Below are positions 10,180 through 22,060 of a DNA stretch of 64,000 nt, in pieces; the first letter of the stretch is position 1, and each line of letters opens with the position of its first letter. Origin of the DNA: Areca catechu (Eukaryota > Streptophyta > Magnoliopsida > Arecales > Arecaceae); assembly GCA_021397845.1 (NCBI GenBank), contig CM038052.1:131569854-131633853 (forward strand). Reading direction: 5' to 3'. The position numbers were made by a program, and so were the translations under genes. The notes beneath the pieces are model-generated. The model saw only the letters and a program-made list of their open reading frames with translations. It did not search any database and was not told the origin of the DNA.

Positions 10180-10680
10180 GTCTAGGTCCTGGTTGACTTA
10201 CTGGTGGAATGCACTTGGGTGGACGCAAACCTGGAGGAGATGTACGAACCAGTCGAGCTCAAGCGGAGCTCATTCGCGGGGGAGATGGCATGGATCCTCC
10301 ATGTCGATGGCATGTCCAACACTGGAGGAAGTCGGGCTGGGCTCATTACCAACTTCGACGGGGTCGTCGCTGAGTATGCGCTGTGCTTCCTCTTCAAGGC
10401 GACCAACAACTAGGCCAAATACGAAGCGCTCCTCGCGGGGTTGAAGGTGTCTCGCGAGCTAGGCGTGACAAGTCTGAAGGTCTTCATGGATTTGCAGCTC
10501 GTGGTGGGTCAAGTCTCAGGTGAGTACGAAGCCCGGTTCCTATGATGGTGAAGTATTTGGAAGGGTATGCTCATACACAGCCACTCTGGTACTTCAACAT
10601 TTCTCATATACCCCATGCGGAGAATGCTCGCTCTGATGTTCTCTCCAAGCTTGCCATCCTGTCAGAATCGTTGTTGGGGC
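10180..10680 (+). pseudogene. Tat-1 RNase H (broken)
   Basis: The frame from 10204 reads WILHVDGMSNTGGSRAGL, with the first catalytic aspartate of an RNase H, then AKYEALLAGLKVSRELG with its glutamate after one stop codon. Around 10540-10660 the end of the domain appears as ISHIPHAENARSDVLSKLA, with the last aspartate. RNase H removes the RNA strand during reverse transcription. One stop (after KATNN) and a frameshift near 10540 break it. Confidence 0.75.
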
Positions 10681-10689
10681 ACACCTTCA

Positions 10690-11976
10690 TTGAATATCTG
10701 GAGGCCCCCAGCTACGAGATCGTAGGCGAGGTCCAGCAGGTCGACCTTGAGGCAAGCTGGATGGATCCTTATATTAGATATATAGCTATCGGAACCTTGC
10801 CCAAAGGCCGCGCGGAGGCTGGTCTCCTTAAGTGAAAGGCCGCTCGCTTCGTGCTCATGGATGAGCAGCTCTATCGAAGGTCTTTCTCCTACCCTTACTG
10901 AAGTGTTTGAAACCCTCGAAGCTCTCTGTCCTCTGAGAAATACATGAGGGTGTTTGCGGGAGCCATGTGGGAGGCAGGGCACTGGCCTATAAAGCCCTCC
11001 GGCAAGGGTACTACTGGGGAAACCATGCGGGAAGACACGTCCAAGTTTGTACGGAAGTGTGATCGCTGTCAGAGTCATGCCCACATTTAGCGACAGCCGG
11101 CTTCTGCGCTATCCCGGCTCTCTTCCCCATGATCGTTTGTCTAATGAGGGATAGACATCCTAGGTCCTTTTTCTTCGGTGCCCAGCCAGTGGAAGTATCT
11201 GATCGTCGCCATCGATTATTTCACCAAGTGGGTGGAGATAGAACCCCTGGCCCGGATCATTGAGGACAAGGCGAGGTCTTTCCTCTGGATGTCGATCATT
11301 TGTCATTTCAGGCTTTCCCATACCATCATTACAGATAATGGGTGGCAGTTCGATAACCAGGCTTTCGAGGAGTTCTGTGCTGACCTGAACATCTGTCATC
11401 GCTTCAAGTCGGTAGCTCAACCCCAGACCAATGGAGAGGCTGAAGTGACGAATCGGACCATCTTCCAAGGACTCCGTACCCAACTAGATGAGGCAAAGGG
11501 TTGGTGGGCTGACGAGCTACCCAGTGTGGTGTGGATCTACCACACAATGCCTAGGACAGCAATGGGTGAGATGCCCTTCGGGTTGGTCTTCAGTATGGAA
11601 GCAGTGATCCCGGTCGAAGTGGGCCTGTCTATATTGCGGGTGCGATTGTATGACGAGGCCGACAACCCCGCGTGCCTTAACCTTGACCTGCTGGACGAGA
11701 CGAGGGACAGCACGGCTCTGCATGGCGGCGTACCGGCAGTGGGTGGCCTGCTACAACTCTCGCATCTGACCCAAGGCCTTTCGTCCGGGCGATCTCGTCC
11801 TTAGGCAAGTAGAAGTCTCCTTACCTAGCCAATGCGGCAAGTTGTTCCCAAATTGGGAAGGCCCCTACCTGGTGTTTGAAGTCTCTTCTCAAGGAGCGTG
11901 CAAGATTGTCAACCTTGACGTGGTCCAGTTCTCCCGGACGTGGAACACTGCGAACTTGAGGATGTACTACCAATAA
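10690..11976 (+). pseudogene. Tat-1 integrase (zinc domain, DDE core and C-terminal domain; frameshifted)
   Basis: The zinc-binding region is split over two frames: IHEGVCGSHVGG near 10942 and FVRKCDRCQSHA near 11045. The core is almost intact in the frame from 11178 and holds the DDE triad: D in AIDYFTKW (residue 13), D in ITDNG (residue 53) and E in GEAEV (residue 89), with 35 residues between the last two. A frameshift near 11715 moves the end into another frame, which finishes with CGKLFPNWEGPYLVFEV and a stop at 11974-11976. There is no chromodomain, as expected for Tat. Integrase joins element DNA to host DNA. Confidence 0.85.
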
Positions 11977-12047
11977 TATAAATCGTTCCTTCCAAGGCAG
12001 AATGGAACGCCTCTTCGGTCACTTGGTTTGCTTCTTTCTTCCTAAAG

Positions 12048-12490
12048 CTACTCATCCGCTCGATTCCAAGTCCGGCGAAGAAAGTCGGGATACTTTCGAA
12101 GCCCCGCACTCATTCACCCGACTCCAGGTCCAGCGAAGAAAGCCGGGAAACTTTCGAAGCCCCGCACTTATTCGCCCGACTCCAGATCCGGCGAAGAAAG
12201 CCTGAAAACTTTTGAAGCCCTGTACTCATCCGCCTGACTCCAGGTCCGGCGAAGAAAGCTGGAAAACTTCGAAGCCCCGCACTTATCTGTCCGACTCTAG
12301 GTCCGGCGAAGAAAGCTGGGAAACTTCCGAAGCTTCGAACTCTTCCGTCCGACTCCAAGTTCGGCGAAGAAAGTCGGAAAACTTTCGAAGTCCCGCACTG
12401 ATCTACCTGACTCCAGGTTTGGCAAAGAAAGCCGGAAAACTTTCGAAGCCCTGCGCTCATTCGTCCGATTCTAAGTCCGGCGAAGAAAAA
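12048..12490 (+). repeat. 58-bp tandem array, about 7.6 units, after Tat-1 integrase
   Basis: Seven full units and one partial unit share the core GTCCGGCGAAGAAAGCCGG, followed by AACTTTCGAAGCCCYGCA. Units differ at roughly 5-15 percent of sites by eye. The array lies between the integrase stop (11976) and the convergent antisense ORF, the usual place for satellite-like repeats in Tat elements. Open frames across it in both strands are products of the repeat. Confidence 0.85.
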
Positions 12491-12679
12491 AGAGAAAAAG
12501 AAGACAAATATGCAAGGAGATAAAGGTTCATATTTCACACGAGAAGGCAGATTTGAAAAGGTAATGTGTATTTTATTTTCTTAAAGTTCATTTACATATG
12601 AACTCCCCGACAGGCCGGGGGTTCAGCAAAACATTCATACACAAGAATAAGGAAAAAGGAGTGGCAAAAACCCAAGGCT
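12491..12679 (+). other. Spacer between sense pol/array and the antisense ORF of Tat-1
   Basis: A/T-rich opening followed by CCCCGACAGGCCGGGGG (12604-12620), an inverted repeat able to form a short GC stem. By position it would serve as the convergent 3' end of sense pol and antisense transcripts; that role is inference. Confidence 0.35.
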
Positions 12680-13220
12680 AATGCGAGGATGATGTGCCGC
12701 TTGATTCAATGGCTTTCATGGTGGCCTCTATCAGCTCCCCGGTCTCTATCATAGTCCACTACACAGCTTCCCTTACGGAGCTTCGCCGGGCTGGTGCTGG
12801 GCTGGGCACGGTTCGTTGAGGCACCGGAGGCAGGGCCAGCAAGGCGGTGCCGTGGGTCTCCAACCACTTTGGACCTGGAAGCTCGGCCGGGATTGCCTCA
12901 GTCGGCGGCTTTGCATCGCTTGAGTCCTCGGGCTTGACCGGTATGATGTCATGAAGGTCGGGGAGGTGGAAGAGCTGCGCCATCTTTCTTTTGCATTCTT
13001 TAAAACCTTTGATGAATGCATCGCAGACCGCTTCCCGCACCTCGTCTTCGAATGTTGCTGAAGCTTTGTAGCACTACACAGAGTCAGCCGCCTCCTTTGC
13101 GGCCTCTATCACTGTCACGACAGCAGTAGCTTCTCCGCTGCCATAGCTCGACCCTCCACGGGTCTAGGTGTACCTGAAGGTCGTGAACCCATCCCTCCAG
13201 CAGAGCTCCTTGGAGGTGGC
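12680..13220 (-). pseudogene. Tat-1 antisense extra ORF, C-terminal part
   Basis: Minus-strand reading. The best open part (12759-13040) contains REAVCDAFIKGFKECKRKMA, then an acidic/proline-rich tail; further right in the same frame, after a stop near 13070, is VVTVIEAAKEAADSV. This helical, charged C-terminus belongs with the coiled-coil and Transposase_28-like part found at 28870-30640, from which it was separated by copia-1. The GTGGC at 13216-13220 reappears at 28870-28874, and the two halves are in the same frame across that duplication. Function of these proteins is unknown. Stops near 13070 and 13165. Confidence 0.65.
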
Positions 13221-15523
13221 CCTTGAAAGAATTATGCTTAAAAGCCAATCTTTGTATGGGCATTTCTGTAATCTTTCAACTCATATGATATTTTTGATTA
13301 ATAAAAGGCATTTGATTCATCATACAGCTGCATCTTATCAAGATTATGATGAACCCTATAGGATAGGGCAATGGAATTACGGTTATGATGGAGATCATAA
13401 TGGTGAAATCTAAGTTCCTATAAATCATAATCTAAAATGTTCCTAGTTGGATCATCGATTCGAGAATCGATGTTTCCGGAAGACTAGCATATCCTATGTA
13501 TGCTTAGGGATACTAATACAATGATGTGGGTTCTCATTAGGGTATGAGTTCACTGAGCTGATCTGCCTTGAGAACATCTTATGGAGGTCTTACTACTCAA
13601 AAGATGGTTCTCATAGTAGGAGTTGTGCAAGTGATCCTTAGACCTGAGATCACTATGATTCCTTATGCACATAAAGCCATGTTTTGGTTCATATTCATGA
13701 CAAAGTCATATACGGGATGTTCTTGGATATGGTGGATTGTGTATGAAGGATGTGAGTGGATCAATAAGGAATCGATCACTCCTAGTTAGAGGAGGATTAA
13801 TATCATGTAATCTTTTCGATTGTTGACTCAGGAAGTCTTTGATCAAAGCATGATGAGATTAGATAGGGTTTCTAATCTTTCATCATTCGAGTCTTCATTA
13901 TTGAATTGAGATTCGAAAGGAATAAGTACTAGGGTTTGACAATTCTCCATACCCATCACTTATTCGGGATAAGAGATCGAAGGATTGACTTGCACGATAA
14001 CTTTCCACTGAAGGATATTTTGATAATTTTTATCAAATTTTTATCTTTCGGGTAGGCATGATACATTGCTAGACGTCAATCATGTTTTGTAAGTTTTCAT
14101 GAATCAAATTGTTCAGATTCATGAGTCAATTTGGAAGCTGGTTCGAAATGGCAACTTAGATCAGCTCGATTTGACCTAATTAGGTCAATTGATTTTGATT
14201 GGATCGTTTTGGCTTGGACCTAGACCTACTGCTAGTTAGATGTAGAATCCAAAGGGTCACACACATTAGGGAATTGGCCAAGGAAATCAATTATGTTTTT
14301 ATTAGGGTCATAGGATCCTAATTGGCTAGCTAATTAATATACTAGCATATGTTGGCTAGCCCAACTCTTAACCCAATTGGATTGGATCAGTTAGCTTGCT
14401 ATTTGGGCTAACCAATTTAAGTATAACTTAGATTAGGTTGAGTTGTAAGTGGGGCAGCCTTAATCAGTATTTATCTGGATTTTATTGGGCTTTATCCTTT
14501 ATTTATGGTAGAGTCCAAGGTGGAAGGGACACTTGGCGCCAAGTTTGGTGTGCGCCAAGAATAAAGGGGCACAGAAGGACAAGAGTCCTGCTTCTAAATC
14601 ACCTTTTTTAGATAATCTTTAAGCCTCTCTTCCTTATCTCCCTGCCCTTTTGGATGGGCTTTGACCGTTCAATAGGAGGAATTGGCATGAAATAAATAGC
14701 GTACACAATGAAGCGGCGCATCCTTTCATTCTTGGCACTAATTTGAATCCAGAAGTCTTTTTGTTTGAAGGCTTCTATTATTCTTCGATGCATCCCTTTG
14801 GGTCCCATGCTTTTTAGCTATCTTATGACCGGTTATATGCCATGTGATAGGTGGAGAAATTGGCTGGAAAAACAAAGAGACTTATATGTCTTTTTGCGCA
14901 TGAAAGGATATTTCATGATAAGTCTTCTTATCCAAAAGACTCCTGCTTGAAGGGTCTTATCAAAGGATTGAGAAAGAGACTTATCAAGCCCATCATCTCT
15001 CTCTATAAATAGGCATCGATAATCTGATGCCAGGCATTCCATTCTGATTCGAAAGAAGTCCCTTTCCATTTTCTCTTCCTTGTCCCTTTAAGATAAGGCT
15101 TGTCCCTTTAAGACGACTTGTTATTTTAAGACAAGAGCCTAGGAAGAGATATAGGAGAGATAATCGAATTCTGAGAGAGGATTTAGAGAGGTCTCTGAGT
15201 GCCCTACATGAGGGTAGGGGTTCCAGCAAACGGAGATAGTCCAAAAGGCTATCGGAAGAGTCCTCAAATAAGCAAGCTTAATAGAAGTGCTTTCTTGGTT
15301 TGGTTCTTATGTGGATCACCTTTGGAGGGTATACACTTGTGTGCCCTTTGGAAATTAAGGAGTATAGCACTCTAGGTATTCTTCTATAATCCTAAAGTTT
15401 TGATTTATTAATTGTCATGGTCAAGTGGTCCTAGGGTTTAGGGTTCCAGCCGATTAGGGTTTTAATAATAAAAATTTTGAAACCCAGTCTTTCGCTGTGC
15501 CCTGCCCAGGCTGGACCCCATCA
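13221..15523 (+). repeat. 5' LTR of copia-1 (about 2.3 kb)
   Basis: Aligns along its length with 26570-28869: for example AAAGCCAATCTTTGTAT near the start and CAGTCTTTCGCTGTGCCC near the end. TATAAATA at 15004-15011 is the likely core promoter, about 510 bases before the LTR end. Small open frames inside have no counterpart in the second LTR and are ignored. Confidence 0.85.
15004..15011 (+). promoter_or_regulatory. TATA box of copia-1 5' LTR
   Basis: TATAAATA, preserved at 28369-28376 in the other LTR in the same context (CTCTCTATAAATAGGCATCG). It would drive the genomic RNA of the element. Confidence 0.65.
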
Positions 15524-15524
15524 G

Positions 15525-15537
15525 TGGTATTAGAGCC
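15525..15537 (+). other. Primer binding site of copia-1
   Basis: TGGTATTAGAGCC lies directly after the 5' LTR, one C-to-T change from the initiator-tRNA-Met site TGGTATCAGAGCC. Confidence 0.85.
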
Positions 15538-16710
15538 ATCTTGATGCATGCAATTAGTAATTACTTTAGTATTAATTGCTTGCTTTGCTATGACTCTTGC
15601 ATGATTAGTTCATATTACATATGTGATATGCTATGTTCTAAGTAACTGCTTCGAATTGGATTAGTCACCATAGCCATCTGGTCATAGGAACTAAGTAGGG
15701 TTTAAAGATTCTCTTTTCCTATTCAAGAGGTCTCCTATGGTGTGTTGGGATGCCGTTGTGGCCTTATCTCATGAACAAGTGAGGTGAATGAATTATTGTT
15801 TTGAATCATGCTATAGTTATGCATATTAGGGTTAATATGCTTATTTGCTGGAACGTGTCATGTTGGCATGGTTAATTATGATGTATTTGAACCATTAAAG
15901 CCCTCATAAAATTATATTTAGTCGTAGTGTAAGTTAATCATAATGCAAATCCGATTAGGATTTGATCAGCCGATTGGTATCTAGGCAAGTGGTTCTGGGA
16001 AGGTAAAGGGAATGAGATTTTTAATTAGTTCCATTATCTGACCTGATCAATTTATTTGGTATCTAAGGAAAGCAACAGGGGATCCCCTCATCTCTTTCAC
16101 TTACCTGGCCAATTTGGTCATATCTAAATCCTAAATTAGAAATGCTAATTGATTAAGCACACTACAAATTGCCTTCCTTTATGCTAAGCCAAATTCATGT
16201 CAAAAATTATAGTAGGTTGTGATTGACACAAGGCCTACTCTAGGATTTGATATAATATTTGTCTTGGTATATTTTATGCTTTATGGCATGATTGGTGGTG
16301 TTGCTTTGTTGTGATTGACACAAGGGCAACATTTATCAAACATGGCTGCATGGAAATGAAGGGTCTGACTAAACTAAGACATTATAGTTTGTTATGATTA
16401 ATACAAGGTTATAAGTGTATTAGAGGAAGATGTTATGTCGAGTTGCATGGATTGCAATTGGAAAGGGATTTTCCTACTCTTGAACTCATGGATATTTGTT
16501 GTGATTAATACAAGGCATTCATGAGGAATTGGGATCTCAACCCCACTAAGAAACCTTAGCAGGGTTTCCTGCTTACCATAGTTGAGGGTTATGGTATTCG
16601 AAAGAAAATAGTGGGATACACAATTAGATGCAAAAGTCCTTGTCTAATTGTGAATATCATCATGAGTGATTTGCTTACCGTTATTCTTTACTTAATGTAG
16701 ATTTTACATT
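15538..16710 (+). other. Leader of copia-1 with recurrent small hairpin motif
   Basis: No coding sequence. The string TTGTGATTGACACAAGG occurs at about 16213 and 16311, with variants (TTATGATTAATACAAGG, TTGTGATTAATACAAGG) at about 16391 and 16499. The core has TTGTG and CACAA as a perfect 5-bp stem. The stretch 15640-15790 matches the leader of copia-3 at 60780-60960, showing the two are related elements. Confidence 0.6.
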
Positions 16711-17430
16711 ATGGCTTCTACTCTTTTCACTACGGGGCATCTTGGATGTCAACAAGTTGACTGGTCTGAATTATGTGGACTCGTTGAGGAACCTGAGGAT
16801 TGTGTTAGCTCAGGAAAAGATTGCCTATATCCTCGATTCTTCTGACCTAGATCCGGTAGGAGAGGATGCTATTGATGAGAAAATGTCTATATATAAAATA
16901 TGGCAAAATGATAGCATGACTGTCAAGTGCATCATGTTGGCCTCTATAAGCAACGAGTTGCAGAGGCAACATGAGAAAATGGAACCTCAGTTCATACTGC
17001 TCAATCTTAAAGAGCTTTATGGAGAGCATAGTCGGATTGCTCGATATGAGACATCGAAGTAGTTGTTTCGAGCACGGATGAGTGAGGGCTTTTCTATTCA
17101 GGCACATGTCCTCAAGATGATTGACCTGATCACTTGATTAGGTCAATTGGGATTTGTGATGGACGGAGAGCTTAATCAGAACTTGATCCTGAAGTCACTT
17201 TCAAATTTCTTCTCACAATTTGTCATGAATTATCACATGAACAAACTAAATATGCATTGCCTGAGCTACTGAATATACTCAAGACAACATAGAGCCACTT
17301 TAAAGGTAATAAGGCTCAGCTTCTTCTAGTTGATGGAAGGAAGAAGCAGGCAATGAGGAAGGGTTCAAAGAGGAAAATGAATCCTAAAAGTAGCTTCCAG
17401 AAGAGGATTAAGGCAATGAAGCCCTTTGCT
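16711..17430 (+). pseudogene. Copia-1 gag (broken)
   Basis: Begins at ATGGCTTCTAC (16711), but the homologous frame is the one with LDVNKLTGLNYVDSLRNLRI (from 16742), a copia capsid start, running to a stop at 17060. It continues in other frames to a lysine-rich nucleocapsid part near 17430. The zinc-knuckle region (17440-17490) keeps only degenerate pieces of YYQYGK-RH-KKNCK: first cysteine lost, last retained. Not functional. Confidence 0.7.
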
Positions 17431-17574
17431 GGTGGGACCTACTATCAGTATGGGAAGTAAAGGCACTAGAAGAAGAATTGCAAGTTATATCTTGTAAGTC
17501 TGAAGCAAGATGTTGGTGGAGTATCTAAAGGTTTGTACATGATACAAACAAACCTATCATTAAGTTCTTCAGCT

Positions 17575-18600
17575 TCTGATTCATGGGTATTGGATACCGC
17601 ATATGGGTCTCATATCTGCAAATCATTGTATGGATTACAGAGACCTAGAAGCTTGAAAAAGGGTGACTTCGAGCTGTTCGATGCAAGTGGTGAACCCATT
17701 CAGGCTTAAGCTATTGGCACTTATTTATTGTTATTGCCATCGGGCAATATTTTTGAATTAAAAGATTATTATTATGTACTTAATATTATAAAGAATATTA
17801 TTTATGTACTTTTGTTGTTAAAACAAGGTTATGAAATAAATTTGTCGAGTCATTGGTGCTCGATTTTTTTTCAAAGAAATTCTTTGGTTGTGGTACATTT
17901 ACTAATGGTCTTTTGATCCTGCCACTCATGATGTTATGCTTGTTGAAAATAAGAAAAGAAAGAGATGATGTGAATGCCTTTTATCTCTGGCATTGCCGTT
18001 TAGGTCATATCAGTGAGTCCAGGATAAACAAGTTGTATAAAATTTTTTTTTTTTGAACCTTTTGATCGTGAGTCATTAGGAACCTGTCTCATGGGTAAGA
18101 TGACCAAATCTCTATTCACTGGACATGGAGAGAGGGCAACTGAGTTAGGTCTAGTACACAGATGTGTATGGTCCTATGACAATCCAGGCCAGAGTTGGAT
18201 ACTCTTATTTCATCAGTTTTTTTGATGATTTATTGAGGTTCGGATATGTGTATTTTATGAAACATAAATCCGAAGCCTTTGATAAATTCAAAGAGTATCG
18301 AAGTGAGGTTGAGAAACAAATTCGGCATAGTATTAAAATCCTTTGTTCTGATAGAGGAGAATACTTGTCTAGTGAATTTCTTGATCATCTTAAAGACAGG
18401 CATACTCTCTGAATGGATTCCTCCATATACAGTTAAATGGTATAGCAGAAAGGAGAAATTGTGCCTTATTGGATATGGTACGGTCCATGATGTGCTTCAT
18501 GGATCTTCCAGTATTCTTCTATGGTTATGCCCTAGAGATTGCATCTTACATATTGAACAGGGTGCCATCAAAGGCAGTTAAAAGCACTTCATTTAAATTA
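17575..18600 (+). pseudogene. Copia-1 protease and integrase (broken)
   Basis: Protease: SWVLDTAYGSHICK near 17580, where DTA stands for the catalytic DTG/DSG and the glycine is lost. Then the pre-integrase zinc region with LWHCRLGHISESRINKLYK (17980-18040) and the integrase core frame 18164-18412 with YFISFFDD and ILCSDRGEYLSSEFLDHL, which hold the first two acidic residues of the DDE triad. The third falls after a frameshift at about 18410. An insertion of T residues (18043-18054) and several stops break it. Confidence 0.75.
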
Positions 18601-19059
18601 TGGAAAGGAAAAAGACCTAAGTCTTAAGTATTTTAAGATTTGAGATTATCCTGCTTATGTCAGGAATGTTTTTGGACATAATCTAAATACTAGGGCTGAC
18701 AAGTGTAGGTTTGTAGGATATCCTAAAGAAGGTATGAGTTACCTCTTCTACCACCCTATTGAGTAAAAGGTCTTTGTCAGTAGGCATGCCATATTCTTGG
18801 AAAAGGAGTTTATCCAAGAAGAGGGCAGTGGGAGGATATGTGAACTTGAAGTTCAACCTACACCTGAAGCAATTCCTTAACCAGATGTTCTTAAGGTTCA
18901 GGAACAACCACAACACCTCTATAGGTCAGAGAGTGCGAAATGCACCTCTCAGATATGGCTTTGTTATTAGGAATGATAATAAAGCCAGTATCATATAGGA
19001 TGATCCCGTGACCTTTACGGAAGCTATCACGAGCGGAGACTGATAGATGGCTAGAAACC

Positions 19060-19680
19060 ATGAAATTTGAGATGGACTCCATGTACTCTAATCAGGTTTG
19101 GACATTAGTAGATCTACCTGTGGGAGTAAATCCAATTGGATGTAAATGGGTCTTCAAGAAGAAGATTGGAGCAGATGGTCAAATAGAGACCTATAAGGCT
19201 AGGCTGGTGGCAAAAAGTTTTAGACAGACATGGTATTGACTATGATGAAACTTTTTCATCAGTAACCATACTTAAGTCCATTCGGATATTGCTTGCCATA
19301 GCTGCATACTATGACTATGAAATCTAGCAGATGGATGTAAAGATTGCTTTCCTTAATGGATATCTTGAGGAAGAAGTCTATATGTAATAACCAGAGGTGT
19401 TTGTCTCAAGTGAGAGACCAAACCAAGTATGCAGATTTAAAAAATCCATTTATGGATTGAAGCAAGCATCGAGGAGTTGGAACATTTGTTTTGATGAAAC
19501 AATCAAAGAGTTTGGTTTCAAGAATGTAGATGAACCGTGTGTGTACAAGAAGACAAGTGGGAGTGCCCTTATTTTCTTGGTTTTGTATGTTAATGACATA
19601 CTCATCATTATGAATGATATTCCAATGTTACAATCGATCAAGTCTTGGCTATCAAAGCAGTTTCCATGAAGGATTTGGGA
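19060..19680 (+). pseudogene. Copia-1 reverse transcriptase (broken)
   Basis: Opening segment WLETMKFEMDSMYSNQVWTL and CKWVFKKKIGADGQIETYKA (19045-19220), then a frameshift, then an open piece 19397-19669 with KSIYGLKQASRSWNICFDET and the polymerase box as YVNDIL. The usual copia box is YVDDIL, so the first catalytic aspartate of the pair is asparagine here. Together with stops this marks a dead polymerase. Confidence 0.8.
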
Positions 19681-20457
19681 GAGGCATCTTATATACTGGG
19701 TATAAAGATCTGCAGAGATAGATCTAAGAGGATGCTTGGCTTATTCCAATCCAGGTACATTGACTTAGTGTTGAAAAGATTCAACATGGAGCGAAGTAAG
19801 AAATGTTGTCCTTGAGTCAAGGCATACATCTTTCCAAGAAGATATCTCCTAAGACACTAGAACAGAGAGAGGATGAGTATGATTCCTTATACTTCGGCTG
19901 TAGGATCAATTATGTATGCCATGTTATGTACTAGGCTTGATGTTGCTTATGCCTTAGGCATAGCAGGTTCCAGGCTGATCGAGGGGAGGATCATTAGAAA
20001 GCTGTGAAAAAAATTCTTAAGTACCCGAGAAGGACTAAAGATATTTTTCTTATATATAGTGGATCAGAGTTGAAATTAGAAGGGTATACGAATTCTAGTT
20101 TTCAGTCAGATCCAGATGATAGCAAATCCATATCAGGGTATGTCTTCACCCTATATAGTGGTGTAGTGAGTTGGAAGAGTACAAAGCAGCAAATTGTAGC
20201 TGACTCAGTCACTGAGGCATAGTATATAGCTGTAAGTGAAGCCGCAAAGGAAGCTGTATGGATGAAGAAATTCATCACAGAATTGGACGTGGTTCCTGCT
20301 ATATTACAATCGGTGCCACTTTATTGTGATAACATGGGAGCTGCTGTGCAAGCTAACCAAGGTCTTATCATCAGTCTAAGCACATCCTAAGACGTTTCTA
20401 CCTCGTTCGAGAGATCATAGAAAGATAAGATGTTATCGAATGAGTATATACGAAGAA
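19681..20457 (+). pseudogene. Copia-1 RT connection and RNase H, cut by chromovirus B
   Basis: After RT: DLGEASYILGIKICRDRSKR, then the SIMYAMLCTRLDVAYALGIA segment (19895-19975) and, with frame changes, RNase H pieces LEGYTNSSFQSDPDDSKSIS and the SVTEA motif (20200-20225). The sequence stops at 20457 within a YTKN motif. The lost end is found at 26461. Confidence 0.75.
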
Positions 20458-22060
20458 TGATACGGGACTAACTAGATGCCAAGATGAAATGATGCAGGTG
20501 AGTTTTATTCTTTGTGATTTTTTTAGTTTTTTTTTTCTTTTTTTGAATTTAGGATTCCCGAAGATGGACAAAAAAGAAGATCTAGGGTTCTATAATGAAA
20601 AGAAATTCAAGCAAATCCCTAAACAGGATAGGAAGAGGATCCCGGGATTGAGAAACCCCGTCGGACTTAGCTCTCGAATCAATAACCCCTTAGGAGTCTA
20701 GGGTTGCAAACCTTAAAGATTTGAAGCACCCGATGTCGAGTTTGCTTGCTCTCGCGGATGCGGCCTGAATGATCGAGCCTTCAACCCCCACAGATGTGCC
20801 GGCTTTCTATCCAAGGTCTCGAAGGCAAGGGAAACCGACTCCGTATTCGTGGTACCTGGAGGACCTGTGAACAATCAATAGAAGGATTAGGAATCAATAA
20901 GTATCAGGAAGAAATAAGGGAAGAGAGGTTGGAGATGATGTTGATTGGGGTCTTCTTGCTGGGCGCCTAGATGGATCATCCAGTGGCCTCCGAACTCGAA
21001 GATGGAAGACGGATTTGCAGAAGAGAAAGTAACTCGAGACCTCACACCTCTCGATGCCCGAAGGCGAAGGCGCTCTTTCACGGAGATCGACGTTTTTAAG
21101 GAACGAAGGCAACTAACAAAGAGAATGGCTCTCAAATATTTTCTTTTCATTCATCATCATTAACATTACAATGGAGGGGGTAAGGTCCTTTATATAGGAA
21201 CCTTAAGATCCTTTCAAAACTTGAATGAAAAAATACATTCCTTCTCTTGATGAGGCGCCAAAAAAAAATTCTGAAATTCAAAAAAAAAAAAAAATCTGAA
21301 ATCCTCCTTGGCCGACCAAGGCTTGAATTTGATTTGGGCGTGGCATGATATTGGACTTGGAAGAAGGAATTTGGCTCCCTTGGACTTGGAAAGTTGACCT
21401 TCAATTTGGGAAGAAGGCAAGATTCATGGCTTGTGTCTTCCTTCTTTCCTTGGTTACTCACCCTTTTTTGGAGAGAAGCTTGAAATGAGGCTTGGAGCAA
21501 GGCCTTTGTCTTCAACCTTTCCTTGGTTGCTCTCCCTTCTTTGGAGAGAAGCTTGAAATGAGGCTTGGAGCAAGGCCTTTATCTTCAACCTTTCCTTGGT
21601 TGCCTTCCCTTCTTTGGTAAGTGGCTTGATGGACGGAGGGAAAGGAGGAAAGGATATTTGATGTGTCTCCATTTGGCGTCCAAGAAACTCCTACCTGTGT
21701 CACCCACTTGGCAAGATGAGGTGGCGCCACATAGGATGGTGAAGTGGTGCCCTAGGGTTGACATGTTGACCTTCAAGGCTTGGCTCAATAGTGTAGTTAA
21801 GCTGAACTCAAAGACCACTCCGGCTTGGACCCAGACTCGGACTGGACTCAATACAGGACTGGACTCAATACAGGACACAACTTGCCCAAATTGGTCAAAG
21901 TACAGGATTAAACACAAACACTTGAGACTCAATTCATGGCTAAAAAAAATTACAATGCTTAGGCTTGAAGCCTTATTACAAGACTCGCAAAAAATTGGAA
22001 CCCAAATTAGACATCCACAGAGGGTTGAGGAGCCTCTGTCGGATTCTGGTGCCCACACCA
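20458..22060 (-). repeat. 3' LTR of chromovirus B (1603 bp)
   Basis: Starts TGATACGGGAC and ends CCACACCA, parallel to 24820-26455. On the minus strand TATATAAAGG lies at about 21187-21196. It contains a 72-73-bp tandem repeat (21446-21620), a 14-base A run near 21278 and one to two GTGGCGCC units near 21720. Confidence 0.85.
21446..21620. repeat. 72-73-bp tandem repeat in chromovirus B LTR, about 2.4 units
   Basis: Units start with TTTCCTTGGTT at about 21446, 21518 and 21591 and share GAGAGAAGCTTGAAATGAGG. The other LTR carries the same repeat at 25802-25975. Confidence 0.75.

Noticed and set aside
12110..12538. 142-codon minus-strand frame with repeated SAGLRKFSGF-like units
   Set aside because: Translation of the 58-bp tandem array.
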